Source: an uncultured Enterobacterales bacterium | Lineage (GTDB): Bacteria; Pseudomonadota; Gammaproteobacteria; Enterobacterales; CALYQQ01 | Assembly: GCA_945288535.1 (NCBI GenBank) | Contig: CALYQQ010000011.1 | Span: forward strand, 45,255-109,254 | Direction of reading: 5' to 3' | DNA: 64,000 nt | Shown here: positions 18,711-28,110 of the stretch, one piece after another | Layout: each line of letters starts with the position of its first letter | Numbering within the stretch: the stretch's first letter is position 1 | Translations under genes and position numbers: made by a program | Notes under the pieces: generated by a model | Told to the model about the DNA's origin: nothing | The model's database searches: none | The model's input: the letters and a program-made list of their open reading frames with translations, nothing else

Positions 18711-18896
18711 GATTTCTCCTTACAACACAAAACGATTTTTCTACTGCAAATAATATGAAGTGCTTATAATTATTATTTTGTTAGTTGTACATTATTATGA
18801 CAATAATAGCTTGTTAACAAAAGTATATGCCTGATATCCCTATCAATAGTTATTTTATCATTCTTTGTAAATTTATTATTTGTATAATGGATATTA

Positions 18897-20189
18897 TTAT
18901 TTTTTTAACCATGCCTGTGGATTGACCGCTTGTCCTTGACGACGAATTTGAAAATATAACGCCGGTTGTTTTTGTTCCGCATTAATACCAACCAAACCTA
19001 TGACTTCCCCTGCTTTTACTTGTTTATTTAATTCAACAAGCATGGTTTGATTATAACCATATAGACTCATATCATTTTTGCCATGATCAATAGCAATCAC
19101 ATAACCATAACCCACTAGCCAATTAGCCATAACAACGATACCATCAGCAACAGCTTTAACTTCACTGCCTTCAGGTGCTGCCATAATCATGGCTTTCCAT
19201 CGCAGTTCTCCTCGCTGCAATTCACCAAATCGATGTAAAATAGAACGACTATTTACTGGCCAATTATATTGATTTTTCGGTAATCCTATACCACCAGAGC
19301 GAACCATCAATTGGCGCTCTTTTTCATTTAATACATACTCTTTCCCTTGCTGTTTTGCTTGATTTTGTTTTTTCACTAATTCGGCAGCTTGTTTCTTTTC
19401 TTTATCGGCTCGGGCTTTTGCTTCTCGTTCGGCTTGTGCGATTTTTTGTCTTAATTTTGACTCATTTAGCTTTAATATTGCTAATCGTTCCTCGCCTTTT
19501 TTAACTGATGAGTTTAATGCAGTTAATGTTTGCGAACGTTCATCGCGAGCACGATTTAATCTTTCTTTTTCGCTATTTTGTTGTGCTAATAAGTTTTTTT
19601 GCTGATTAAGTTTTTGTTCGCGCAAATTTTGTTGCAGTGTTAGCTCTGTCTGGGTTTCTTGCAGATCACTAATCACTTTTTGCCTTTTTTCGTTTAAGTA
19701 ATTGAAATACATTAAGATGCGCTCGCCTCGCTGTTTTTTATCTTCTAACAGCAGAAGTTGTAGTCCGGAGTATTTACCTAATCGATAAGCTGCCTGAAGC
19801 TGTTTTGCAAGGTAGTCTTGATGCTGTTTCTCTTGTTGTTTTAATTCATTAATGGCTAGTTCAGCTTGTTCAATATCTTTATTTAAAGATAACAAGGTAA
19901 TTTGAGTATTGTGAACAAGTTTACTTGCTTCCGCGATAATCTTATCTTGATTGGCTAACTGTTGTTGCAATAGTTCTCGTTGTTTCTTTTGCGTATTAAC
20001 TGTTTGTTCTTGCTGCGCTATATCACTTAAAATAGTAGCTAATGTTGTCTCAGCACGTATTGTAAGTGGATACAAAAGAACACTTGCCAATAATAAACAA
20101 GAAGCTGAAAAAAGAGACGATGTTCTCGTCTTTAATATAAGTGCTGCAAATGCAGCACCTAACCTGATTTTTTTATTATAATGCGTCAA
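18897..20189 (-). CDS. envC: Murein hydrolase activator EnvC
   Basis: A periplasmic division protein that is recruited by FtsEX and activates the amidases AmiA and AmiB. A signal sequence ends near YPLTIRAE, a long coiled coil spans about residues 50-280 (rich in Q, L, K and E), and a LytM-type domain ends the protein. The LytM domain lacks the zinc ligands: RFGELQRGE replaces the first His motif and YFQIRR replaces the HxH motif. This matches EnvC, which is an activator rather than an enzyme. Start is uncertain; the TTG at 20189 is used because it keeps the full signal region. It follows gpmI by 14 bp. Confidence 0.93.
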   Translation of the reverse strand: MTHYNKKIRLGAAFAALILKTRTSSLFSASCLLLASVLLYPLTIRAETTLATILSDIAQQEQTVNTQKKQRELLQQQLANQDKIIAEASKLVHNTQITLLSLNKDIEQAELAINELKQQEKQHQDYLAKQLQAAYRLGKYSGLQLLLLEDKKQRGERILMYFNYLNEKRQKVISDLQETQTELTLQQNLREQKLNQQKNLLAQQNSEKERLNRARDERSQTLTALNSSVKKGEERLAILKLNESKLRQKIAQAEREAKARADKEKKQAAELVKKQNQAKQQGKEYVLNEKERQLMVRSGGIGLPKNQYNWPVNSRSILHRFGELQRGELRWKAMIMAAPEGSEVKAVADGIVVMANWLVGYGYVIAIDHGKNDMSLYGYNQTMLVELNKQVKAGEVIGLVGINAEQKQPALYFQIRRQGQAVNPQAWLKK

Positions 20190-20203
20190 TAATAGTATTC
20201 TTC

Positions 20204-21760
20204 TCAGTTAGAAACATGATTAAGAATAAATAACGGTTCACCCGTCATTTCCTTCGGTATTTCCATTTCCATTAATGATAGCATTGTTGGTGCTATATCA
20301 GAAAGTTTTCCACCATTAACAGCTTGTGCCGATTTACCAATATAAATTAAAGGAACAGGTAAGCTTGTATGCGCGGTATGTGGTTGTCCTGTTTGTTCAT
20401 CTTTCATTTGTTCTGCATTACCATGATCTGCAGTAATAAGTAGTTGACCATCAGCTTGCTTAACCGCATTAACAACCTGACCAATACACTCATCTAATGC
20501 CTCAACAGCTTTAATCGCTGCATCATAGATACCTGTATGCCCTACCATATCACCATTTGGATAATTACAAATAATAACGTCATATTTTCCACTACCAATA
20601 GCATTAACTAGCTTTTCAGTGAGTTCCTTAGAGCTCATTTCAGGTTGTAGATCATAAGTTGCGACTTGAGGTGATTGAATAAGAATGCGATCTTCTCCCT
20701 CAAAAGGTTGTTCAACCCCCCCATTATAGAAGAAGGTAACGTGAGCATATTTTTCCGTTTCCGAAATACGCAATTGCGTTTTATTATGTGCTGCTAGCCA
20801 TTCACCCATAGTATTAACTAATGATTCTGGTGGATAAGCACAATTGGCTTTTATATCTGCTGCATATTCAGTTAACATTACAAAATCAGTGAAATTAATA
20901 ACTTTTTCGCGTTTAAATCCATCAAAATCCTGATTAATAAAAGCACGTGTAATTTGCCGCGCGCGATCAGCACGAAAATTCATGAAAATTAATGTATCAC
21001 CGTCGTTCATTGCTGCACTTGATTCACCTGCAGCCTGGATAACTGTTGGTTTAACAAATTCATCATTTTCATCCCTCGCATAAGCGGCTTCTAGTCCAGC
21101 TATAGCATTATCGGCAAAATACTGTCCTTTTGCTTGGGTCATTAAGTCATAAGCTAATTGTACTCGATCCCAACGATTATCACGGTCCATGGCATAATAA
21201 CGACCGATGATAGAGGCAATACGCCCTTTACCTACTTTTGCAAACGTATCATTAATGCGTTGTAAATAAGCTTCAGCACTACGAGGTGGCGTGTCGCGTC
21301 CATCTAAAAAGGCATGTAAATAAATTTTTTCAGCCCCTTGTTGTGCTGCCATTTCGATCATAGCAATAATATGATTATCATGGCTATGAATACCACCCGG
21401 TGAAACTAAGCCCATAATATGAACAGCATGACCTGTTTTTACTGCATGATCAACTGCATTTACTAACACCGTATTTTTAGCAAAATTGCCCTCAGCGATT
21501 TCTTTGTCCAATAGGGTTAAATCTTGATAAACAACCCTACCAGCACCTAAATTTACATGTCCGACTTCAGAATTACCCATCTGACCATCTGGCAATCCAA
21601 CATCCAATCCTGACGCAGAGATCAAGGTGTGTGGATAAGTTTCCCATAGTTTATCCATGATGGGGGTTTTTGCATTAATAATTGCATTATGCTGTTGTTC
21701 TTCTCGATAACCATAGCCATCAAGAATGACTAGAACCATTGGTTTTTTAGTACTGGACAT
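20204..21760 (-). CDS. gpmI: 2,3-bisphosphoglycerate-independent phosphoglycerate mutase
   Basis: Interconverts 3- and 2-phosphoglycerate in glycolysis using manganese. The 518 residues match E. coli GpmI (514). The alkaline-phosphatase-like fold shows [12 protein letters not shown] (metal-binding Asp), QMGNSEVGH with the phosphorylated Ser64, and [24 protein letters not shown] follows, and the C-terminal metal site is [11 protein letters not shown] and [11 protein letters not shown]. The ATG follows AAGAGGCG. It heads the gpmI-envC-yibQ block, as in E. coli, and diverges from yibN. Confidence 0.97.
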   Translation of the reverse strand: MSSTKKPMVLVILDGYGYREEQQHNAIINAKTPIMDKLWETYPHTLISASGLDVGLPDGQMGNSEVGHVNLGAGRVVYQDLTLLDKEIAEGNFAKNTVLVNAVDHAVKTGHAVHIMGLVSPGGIHSHDNHIIAMIEMAAQQGAEKIYLHAFLDGRDTPPRSAEAYLQRINDTFAKVGKGRIASIIGRYYAMDRDNRWDRVQLAYDLMTQAKGQYFADNAIAGLEAAYARDENDEFVKPTVIQAAGESSAAMNDGDTLIFMNFRADRARQITRAFINQDFDGFKREKVINFTDFVMLTEYAADIKANCAYPPESLVNTMGEWLAAHNKTQLRISETEKYAHVTFFYNGGVEQPFEGEDRILIQSPQVATYDLQPEMSSKELTEKLVNAIGSGKYDVIICNYPNGDMVGHTGIYDAAIKAVEALDECIGQVVNAVKQADGQLLITADHGNAEQMKDEQTGQPHTAHTSLPVPLIYIGKSAQAVNGGKLSDIAPTMLSLMEMEIPKEMTGEPLFILNHVSN

Positions 21761-22144
21761 GTAAACGCCTCTTTACATTCATTAAATTGATATATTATAT
21801 AATTTGACATTGCACCTGGCATTATAGAACCATAGTGGCTATAAAATCAGCTGAAAACAAGAAATGTTTGATTAAATACGACACAATTCATAATCAATAT
21901 GTAAATAACTTATTTACTGATTGTCAGAATTTTACTACAAAAAAAAGGAAAATTGAGGCTAAAAATTTATAATAGTGAATTAAGCCAGCTTGTTAGGTAC
22001 GCTAAATATAATAACACGCGTAGCTAATTATGTTTATTGCTGAATAAGATAAAGTTAATTTATTGGTTGTATTTCTCAGCAACTGAAGATGGTATACTCA
22101 TTATCTTGAATCCCTATCTTAATTAACAAGAGTTATAATTCGTT
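21761..22144. other. Divergent spacer between gpmI and yibN
   Basis: A 384-bp AT-rich spacer that must hold promoters for gpmI (leftward) and yibN (rightward). A TATACT box near 22092 suits a yibN -10 element. I see no coding remnant or known RNA. Confidence 0.4.
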
Positions 22145-22582
22145 ATGCAAGAAGTTATACAATTTGCAAGTAAGAATCCGATCCTATGCATAGCGTGGAT
22201 TGGTTTATTAATCGCCGTCATCGTTCTCACTTTTAAACTTATTTTTTCTAAAGTAAAAGTGATTAATAATGCGGAAGCTGTTACCTTAATAAATAAAGAA
22301 GATGCTATTGTTGTCGATATTCGCCCTATCGAAGCGTTTAATGAAGCAACTATTGTAGCTGAAGCAATCAATTTGATACCAACCGATATTAAATCGGGTA
22401 ATATTGCCCACTTAAATAAGCATAAAGAACAACCCATTGTTATTGTCGATGCTGATGGCACAGAAAGTCGTTCTTCAGGTCAAGCGTTATTGGAACAAGG
22501 CTTTACTCGTGTCTATATGCTCAAAGGGGGTATTCTCGGTTGGAAACAAGGTAATATGCCTATCGTACGTAGAAAACATTAA
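22145..22582 (+). CDS. yibN: Membrane-anchored rhodanese-like protein YibN, no loop cysteine
   Basis: A 145-residue protein with one N-terminal membrane helix (LCIAWIGLLIAVIVLTFKLI) and a cytoplasmic rhodanese fold (DAIVVDIRPIEAFNEA, FTRVYMLKGGILGWKQ). It matches E. coli YibN in length and order of elements. The loop that carries cysteine in E. coli YibN reads VDADGTESRSSGQ here and has no cysteine. The only cysteine is in the membrane helix, so sulfurtransferase activity is unlikely. In E. coli yibN is followed by grxC and secB; here secB follows at once. Confidence 0.9.
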   Translation: MQEVIQFASKNPILCIAWIGLLIAVIVLTFKLIFSKVKVINNAEAVTLINKEDAIVVDIRPIEAFNEATIVAEAINLIPTDIKSGNIAHLNKHKEQPIVIVDADGTESRSSGQALLEQGFTRVYMLKGGILGWKQGNMPIVRRKH

Positions 22583-22709
22583 TTTTACTCAAGACTTATC
22601 ATTGTTAACTTATAAAAATAGCTATGTCAGTTAACTGATCGCAATCTTCATGTAACAATAATAACGTCTTTATTTTATTCATTATTTTTTTGATTATAAA
22701 GGCAAATAT

Positions 22710-23186
22710 ATGTCAGAACAAAATCAAACAGAAACAACAGAAACAGTTGTTCAGCTTCAACGTCTCTATGTTAAAGATGTGTCTTTTGAAGTACCCAATG
22801 CACCGCATATTTTTCAATCAGAATGGAATCCAGAAATCCATATGGATTTAGATTCAACATCACAAAAATTAGGTGATGATATTTATGAAGTTGCCCTGCG
22901 TGTAACGATTACGGCCAAAATTGGAGAGGATATTGCATTCCTTTGTGAAGTACAGCAAGCCGGTATTTTTACGGTTTCAGGGCTCACGAATGAACAAATG
23001 GGACATTTTCTTGGTGCTTATTGTCCTAGCATTTTATTTCCTTATGTGCGTGAATGTATTTCAAATATGGTGACTCGTGGTACATTCCCACAAATCAACA
23101 TTGCACCTATGATTAATTTTGATGCAATATATTTGAATCAATTACAACAAGCTGAACACGCATCTAATACACAGCTAGATTCATAA
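22710..23186 (+). CDS. secB: Protein-export chaperone SecB
   Basis: A cytosolic tetrameric chaperone that holds preproteins unfolded and delivers them to SecA. The 158 residues match E. coli SecB (155). Conserved blocks are [37 protein letters not shown], and the C-terminal region with [20 protein letters not shown] and [15 protein letters not shown] sequence (here [11 protein letters not shown]). The tail is acidic and polar, as usual. In E. coli gpsA follows secB; here it is missing and cysE is next. Confidence 0.97.
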   Translation: MSEQNQTETTETVVQLQRLYVKDVSFEVPNAPHIFQSEWNPEIHMDLDSTSQKLGDDIYEVALRVTITAKIGEDIAFLCEVQQAGIFTVSGLTNEQMGHFLGAYCPSILFPYVRECISNMVTRGTFPQINIAPMINFDAIYLNQLQQAEHASNTQLDS

Positions 23187-23625
23187 TAACTTATTGTTGG
23201 AGTTGCTGACTTACAACAGCATGTGAGTCAGCGATGATCATTTCAATGACTATAGTCATTATTATGTTATGTAATGGCTATTTAGCAAACCAGTATAATA
23301 TAAGTAATTTAAACTCATCTAACGTAATTAATTTTCTATTTGATGGTATAGATAATCATTATATTGAAGGCTTATTGCGTAATTAAAATAAATATTCATT
23401 ACATTTCAATAAAATAAAAACGCTATTGTAATTGAATCAACGTCAGTCTTTATATTTTTTATCTCGAGAAATAAAGTAGATAAATACGAAATTTACGATA
23501 TTTTCTTTCTATTGATAGAAGAGTAGAAATAAATAGTAAGTATTATTAATATCCAGTGTTGAGTAATGCTAAATTATTTTAACTTTTGCGTTAAGATACA
23601 TTAAAAATTGATAAGAGGTAGCACT
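23187..23625. other. Spacer between secB and cysE with a hairpin
   Basis: A 439-bp AT-rich spacer where E. coli has gpsA. It begins with an 11-bp hairpin (23205-23215 with 23222-23232, one G-T pair) about 20 bases after the secB stop. That may end the secB transcript, although no T-run follows. No gpsA remnant can be read in any frame. Confidence 0.5.
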
Positions 23626-24411
23626 ATGTCGATAGATTCTAATAATCTTTGGCAAACAATCAGAGAAGAAGCAACAGATCTGGTTAATTGTGAACCTATA
23701 CTTGCTAAATTTTATCATAGCGTCATCCTTAAGCATGAAAATTTGGGGCAAGCGTTAAGCTATATACTCGCAAGTAAATTAACCAATTCAATTGTCTCTG
23801 TCACCGCTTTAAATAAAATGCTAGAAAAAGTTTACTTAGCGCATCCAATAATTATTGAACATGCAACCAACGATATCATTGCTGTTCGTGAACGTGACCC
23901 TGCAGTAAAAAAATATTCAACACCGCTGCTTTATTTAAAAGGTTTTCATGCTTTACAAGCTTATCGAATTGCTCATTGGTTATGGCTAGAAAATAGAACT
24001 GATTTAGCTATATTTATGCAAAATCAAATATCGATAACATTTGATGTAGATATTCATCCCGCAGCAGATATTGGGTACGGTATTATGCTAGACCATGCCA
24101 CAGGCATTGTTATCGGAGAAACTGCTGTCGTTGAAAATGATGTTTCCATCTTACAAATGGTCACTCTAGGTGGAACAGGAAAAGAAATCGGTGATCGCCA
24201 TCCCAAAATCAGGGAGGGTGTCATGATTGGTGCCGGTGCAAAAATTCTTGGAAACATTGAAATTGGTAAAGGTGCTAAAATTGGCGCCGGTTCAGTTGTT
24301 TTACAGCCTGTTCCTCCTCATACAACGGTTGCGGGTGTTCCGGCAAAAATCATTGGTAAACCTTGTTCCGATAAGCCTGCTGTTGATATGGTTCAAAATT
24401 TTGATGAATAA
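23626..24411 (+). CDS. cysE: Serine O-acetyltransferase CysE
   Basis: Makes O-acetylserine from serine and acetyl-CoA, the first step of cysteine synthesis. The N-terminal helical domain carries CEPILAKFYHSVILKHENLG. A left-handed beta-helix with hexapeptide repeats follows (DIHPAADIGYGIMLDHATGI, VIGETAVVENDVSILQ, IGAGAKILGNIEIGKGAKIG). The catalytic Asp and His lie in the LDHATG region. The start used is the ATG at 23626, which has AAGAGGT upstream. It is 261 residues against 273 in E. coli because of a shorter C-terminal tail, the part involved in cysteine feedback and CysK binding. Confidence 0.96.
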   Translation: MSIDSNNLWQTIREEATDLVNCEPILAKFYHSVILKHENLGQALSYILASKLTNSIVSVTALNKMLEKVYLAHPIIIEHATNDIIAVRERDPAVKKYSTPLLYLKGFHALQAYRIAHWLWLENRTDLAIFMQNQISITFDVDIHPAADIGYGIMLDHATGIVIGETAVVENDVSILQMVTLGGTGKEIGDRHPKIREGVMIGAGAKILGNIEIGKGAKIGAGSVVLQPVPPHTTVAGVPAKIIGKPCSDKPAVDMVQNFDE

Positions 24412-24495
24412 TTATCATCGCTATTTACTTCCGAACATCGTTGGTCATAGCGATAGATATTGCTCATATCGGATGGTTTATCCACCTTAAGCAGT

Positions 24496-24981
24496 CTAAA
24501 GAAGCGTATTATTATTGAACACCGCTCCCGGATAACCTAATTGACGCCAGGACTCATATACGACAACTGAAACTGCATTAGATAAATTCATACTACGACT
24601 GTGTGCCTGCATTGGAATACGAATACGTTGTTCTGCAGGCAAATTTTCTAAAATAGTCTGCGGAATACCGCGTGTCTCTGGACCAAAAAGAAGATAATCG
24701 CCCACCAAATAATCAACTTCACTATGAGGACGAGCTCCTTTTGTCGTTAAAGCAAATAATCTTGATGGTTGCGCTTCCTCAAGAAATGTCAAGAAGTTGG
24801 TGTAATGTTTTACGACAGTAAATTCATGATAATCCAATCCGGCACGGCGTAATCGCTTATCATCCCAAGCAAAACCTAATGGCTCAATAAGATGTAATGA
24901 AAATCCCGTATTTGCGCACAGACGGATAATATTACCGGTGTTCGCTGGAATTTCTGGCTCATATAAAACAATATTTAACAT
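24496..24981 (-). CDS. trmL: tRNA (cytidine/uridine-34 2'-O)-methyltransferase TrmL
   Basis: A SPOUT-family methyltransferase that modifies the wobble base of two tRNA-Leu species with S-adenosylmethionine. The 161 residues match E. coli TrmL (157). Signatures of the trefoil knot are [20 protein letters not shown] at the start, FGPETRGIP in the middle, and [20 protein letters not shown] near the end. It is convergent with cysE, as in E. coli. Confidence 0.96.
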   Translation of the reverse strand: MLNIVLYEPEIPANTGNIIRLCANTGFSLHLIEPLGFAWDDKRLRRAGLDYHEFTVVKHYTNFLTFLEEAQPSRLFALTTKGARPHSEVDYLVGDYLLFGPETRGIPQTILENLPAEQRIRIPMQAHSRSMNLSNAVSVVVYESWRQLGYPGAVFNNNTLL

Positions 24982-25045
24982 AAATTTACTCTAAATAACT
25001 CTTGCTTATTAAGTGATATTTACACGCTAATTCAATAATAAATAA

Positions 25046-26416
25046 TTATTCATAATAACGGGGGAGCCATAATACTACACGCAACCCGCCATAACGACTT
25101 TTCATCGCGTAGACATGACCGTTATGTTGTGCGACAACAGAAGATACAATTGCTAACCCTAAGCCGGTTCCACCTGACGCACGATCCCTAGCTTCATCAG
25201 TTCGATAAAAAGGCGTAAAAATAAGTTCTTCTTCTTTTTCAGCTACTCCAGGCCCATCATCTTCAACAATTATTGTTATCCCTTGCGCATCGGCAGAAAA
25301 AGTAATAATAATCTGTTGGTTAGAGTAACGCAAAGCATTACGAATAATATTTTCTAATGCACTATCTAATGATTCCGCATTACCTAAAATTAACCACGAT
25401 TCAGGTGCACTGACAATATGTAGAGATTTTCCCACATGTTTTGCTTCGAATAAGGCACTTTCTAACATGTCATACCATAAAGTATCAGCTGATAAAACCT
25501 GATGATTTTTTTGATCGTTATACTGATATCTTGATACGCTTAGCAAGTTATCAATCATATTTTCAAGTCGTAATGCTTCATTTTCAATACGTTCTAACTC
25601 AGAACTATTACCTTGTTTACGTCTGATTAAAGCGGTCGCTAATTGCAACCGCGTTAATGGTGTTCTTAATTCATGAGACATATCTGAAATTAAGCGCTGC
25701 TGTGCGGTGATCATTTGTACTAACCCTTCAATCATTTGGTTAAAACTCACCCCAGTGGCACGAAACTCAATAGGTCCCGATTCTAATTCTGGGTGAATTC
25801 TTAAATCACCTTTAGTCACAGCATCCGCCGCTGCTTTTAGTTTCCTTGCCGGTTTGGCTAAACTCCAAGCTAACCATAACAATAAAGGCGTACTGATCAG
25901 CATGGTAAAAAATAATAAAAATAGTGGGCGATCGAACAATAAATTAATAAAGTTTGCTTGTGGTAATACCTCGCGGCGTGCGAGATAAATCATATAAGTT
26001 TTTTCGCCATCATAAATAGAAAAAGGCCCCATTATTTCCATTTGTGTATAAATTTTCTTTTTTGGGGTTTTTATATCATCAGACAAGCTAATAAAATTCC
26101 TTACCGTCGCTATTTCATGACGTGGTGCACCAAAAATCTGACCGTCTGGATCAACAAAAATTAATCGCTTTCCTGGTATGAGAGGTTTAATTAATATCCT
26201 TTTCCACAATAAGGTTTGTTGCCCTTTTTTATAATGGGTGAAGGCTTTTTCTAATTCTGCTTTGATCAGCAGACAATGGCGTATTTCCTCTTTAGATAAT
26301 GATTTTAATTGACGAGAATCAAGTGTAGGTAATAACAAAACGGACATTAACACCAAAGCAAGTGTTAACCAGAAAATAGCAAAGATCCTCGTAGTCAGAC
26401 TATTTAATCGGTTCAT
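25046..26416 (-). CDS. cpxA: Envelope-stress sensor histidine kinase CpxA
   Basis: The inner-membrane sensor kinase of the Cpx pathway, responding to misfolded envelope proteins. The 456 residues match E. coli CpxA (457). Order: first membrane helix (IFAIFWLTLALVLMSVLLLP), periplasmic sensor (about 30-165), second helix, HAMP, the dimerisation/phosphoacceptor motif SDMSHELRTPLTRLQ (His about 248), and the ATPase domain. The ATPase has NIIRNALRYS, VEDDGPGV and GGTGLGLAIV. Its start overlaps the cpxR stop by 4 bp, so the two are translationally coupled. Confidence 0.97.
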   Translation of the reverse strand: MNRLNSLTTRIFAIFWLTLALVLMSVLLLPTLDSRQLKSLSKEEIRHCLLIKAELEKAFTHYKKGQQTLLWKRILIKPLIPGKRLIFVDPDGQIFGAPRHEIATVRNFISLSDDIKTPKKKIYTQMEIMGPFSIYDGEKTYMIYLARREVLPQANFINLLFDRPLFLLFFTMLISTPLLLWLAWSLAKPARKLKAAADAVTKGDLRIHPELESGPIEFRATGVSFNQMIEGLVQMITAQQRLISDMSHELRTPLTRLQLATALIRRKQGNSSELERIENEALRLENMIDNLLSVSRYQYNDQKNHQVLSADTLWYDMLESALFEAKHVGKSLHIVSAPESWLILGNAESLDSALENIIRNALRYSNQQIIITFSADAQGITIIVEDDGPGVAEKEEELIFTPFYRTDEARDRASGGTGLGLAIVSSVVAQHNGHVYAMKSRYGGLRVVLWLPRYYE

Positions 26417-27111
26417 AGACCTGACACCAACAAGTAACCTCTACCTCGTAATGTTTTAAACCAGGGTAAACCATCAATACGTTTAGGTAATTTACGTCGC
26501 AAATTAGAAATATGCATATCAATTGCCCGATCAAAAGGGGTTAATCGCTTTCCTAAAACATCTTGACTTAATTGCTCTTTTGACACTACCTGTCCTCTAT
26601 TTTTAGCCAGCAAATAGAGTAAAGCAAATTCAGTGCCCGTGAGCTCGAGAATAATACCTGCAAAACTTGCCTCCTGATGACCTGGGTGCAGTTGTAATTT
26701 ATCAACGACAATCACAGAGGTATTGTTACTATCAATAATAACTGACTCTCCCCATTCTGAACGTCGTAAAATTGCACGGACACGAGCTATTAACTCACGA
26801 TCATTAAATGGTTTAGGTAAATAATCATCAGCACCTAATTCAAGGCCTAGCACTCTATCTAATTCATTTCCTTTTGCTGTCAACATAATGACCGGAACTT
26901 TATAATACCGTCGTAACTCTTTTAGTGTATCTAAACCATTTTTTTTCGGCATCATGATATCTAATAGTATTAAATCAATTGTATTATCAATTAAAGCAAG
27001 CGCTTGTTCACCATCATAAGCAATTATGACGTCAAATCCTTCAAGCTCTAGTAGTTCTTTTAATAGTTGAATTAATTCAAGATCATCATCAACAAGTAAA
27101 ATTTTACTCAT
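26413..27111 (-). CDS. cpxR: Response regulator CpxR
   Basis: The OmpR-family transcription factor partner of CpxA. The receiver domain starts ILLVDDDLELIQLLKELLE, with the phospho-acceptor Asp51 in LILLDIMMPKKNG and the conserved lysine in DDYLPKPF. The C-terminal winged helix has LTGTEFALLYLLA and DRAIDMHISNLRRKL. I use the ATG at 27111, giving 232 residues exactly as in E. coli. A GTG five codons upstream lies in the GGAGGAAGAG ribosome site itself and is rejected. A perfect CpxR box lies 56 bases upstream, consistent with autoregulation. Confidence 0.97.
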   Translation of the reverse strand: MSKILLVDDDLELIQLLKELLELEGFDVIIAYDGEQALALIDNTIDLILLDIMMPKKNGLDTLKELRRYYKVPVIMLTAKGNELDRVLGLELGADDYLPKPFNDRELIARVRAILRRSEWGESVIIDSNNTSVIVVDKLQLHPGHQEASFAGIILELTGTEFALLYLLAKNRGQVVSKEQLSQDVLGKRLTPFDRAIDMHISNLRRKLPKRIDGLPWFKTLRGRGYLLVSGL

Positions 27112-27166
27112 AATCTCTTCCTCCACAGCTATAAAATTACGGTATTATTTACTCTTAATCCATGTC

Positions 27167-27181
27167 TTTACATTGTTTTAC
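27167..27181 (-). promoter_or_regulatory. CpxR box between cpxR and cpxP
   Basis: On the minus strand it reads GTAAA-ACAAT-GTAAA, a perfect match to the CpxR consensus GTAAA-N5-GTAAA. It lies in the divergent spacer and can serve both cpxRA and cpxP, the best-known Cpx-regulated gene. Confidence 0.88.
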
Positions 27182-27255
27182 ATCTTTTGACATCAATTTT
27201 CTCATAATAAGTTAAAGTGGAATGCAATAAATAACTTAATATTTGGAGATTCATT

Positions 27256-27792
27256 ATGCGTAAAGTGATTTTATTAATCCTCACCTTAGTTTCCCTTGCC
27301 GTACCGTTATCCGTACTAGCTATAGAAAAAAATTTAGTAAAAGATGACACAAATAATACAGCACGATCATGTCGTTGTGATAATCATCTGATGAGTCACA
27401 ACAAACATAATCACCATCATAATAGGAATAAAATGATGTTATCTCATGACGCAATGATGGATTTGAATAAGATATATAGCGATATTAAATTAACTGAAAG
27501 CCAAAAACAAAGTATGCAGGAAATCATGCAACAACAAAAAGCGTCCATCAAAAAATTTCATGACTTATTAAAAGATAACGGATATAAATCTACATTAGCA
27601 CTTTATCCATTCATTGCTACAGAACATTTTAATGAAACGGCTCTTCGTGAAAAAATTGAAGCTGAAAATAAACTGGAAATTGAATTGCGTGTTGAACTGG
27701 CAAAAGGTGCCAATAAAATATTTAATTTGTTAACGCCAGAGCAAAAAAACCTCGTTGCTCAAAAGCATCAAGCGTTGATAGAGAAAATGTAG
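27256..27792 (+). CDS. cpxP: Periplasmic Cpx regulator/adaptor CpxP, His-rich
   Basis: The periplasmic protein that damps CpxA and helps degrade misfolded pilins. It has a signal peptide (MRKVILLILTLVSLAVPLSV, then LA). The two LTxxQ motifs of the CpxP/Spy/ZraP family are LTESQKQ and LTPEQKN, separated by long helices. The region between signal and first helix is unusual: it contains SCRCDNHLMSHNKHNHHHN, with seven histidines and two cysteines within about 30 residues, which suggests metal binding as in ZraP. The gene is divergent from cpxRA with a shared CpxR box. A terminator hairpin follows. Confidence 0.93.
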   Translation: MRKVILLILTLVSLAVPLSVLAIEKNLVKDDTNNTARSCRCDNHLMSHNKHNHHHNRNKMMLSHDAMMDLNKIYSDIKLTESQKQSMQEIMQQQKASIKKFHDLLKDNGYKSTLALYPFIATEHFNETALREKIEAENKLEIELRVELAKGANKIFNLLTPEQKNLVAQKHQALIEKM

Positions 27793-27844
27793 CAATAAAC
27801 AAAATAATCGCATGTTATTTAGCCTTTATACAAACGTTCTTTAT

Positions 27845-27890
27845 ATCTGATATGAAACACGCATTTTGTTTTCATATCAGATAAATTTTT
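27845..27890 (+). terminator. Terminator after cpxP
   Basis: A 13-bp perfect stem (27845-27857 with 27870-27882) and a 12-base loop, followed by AAATTTTT. It closes the cpxP transcript. The rest of the 318-bp spacer to fieF holds only the presumed fieF promoter. Confidence 0.8.
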
Positions 27891-28110
27891 ATGCTCATTT
27901 ATTGCAAAAATAACATATTTCTATTTTTGTGATGTCGCTTATCAACTACACTTATAGACAAAAGATTAGACAGAATTAAGCATAATCAGTTATTTTTGTT
28001 CGTTAACATTTCGCTTCAATGTACATCACCTTATAATATGAAATTTTTACTCAGCCTGTAAGCGGAATATTCAATGATCGCTACCAGGCCTATTTAAGGT
28101 CAAACTTAAT

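Noticed and set aside
23569..23751. A 60-codon minus-strand frame at the cysE start
   Set aside because: It overlaps the conserved CysE N-terminus antisense and has no recognisable product.
27111..27126. An upstream GTG start for cpxR
   Set aside because: It lies within the purine-rich ribosome-binding site of the ATG at 27111. That ATG gives exactly the E. coli length.
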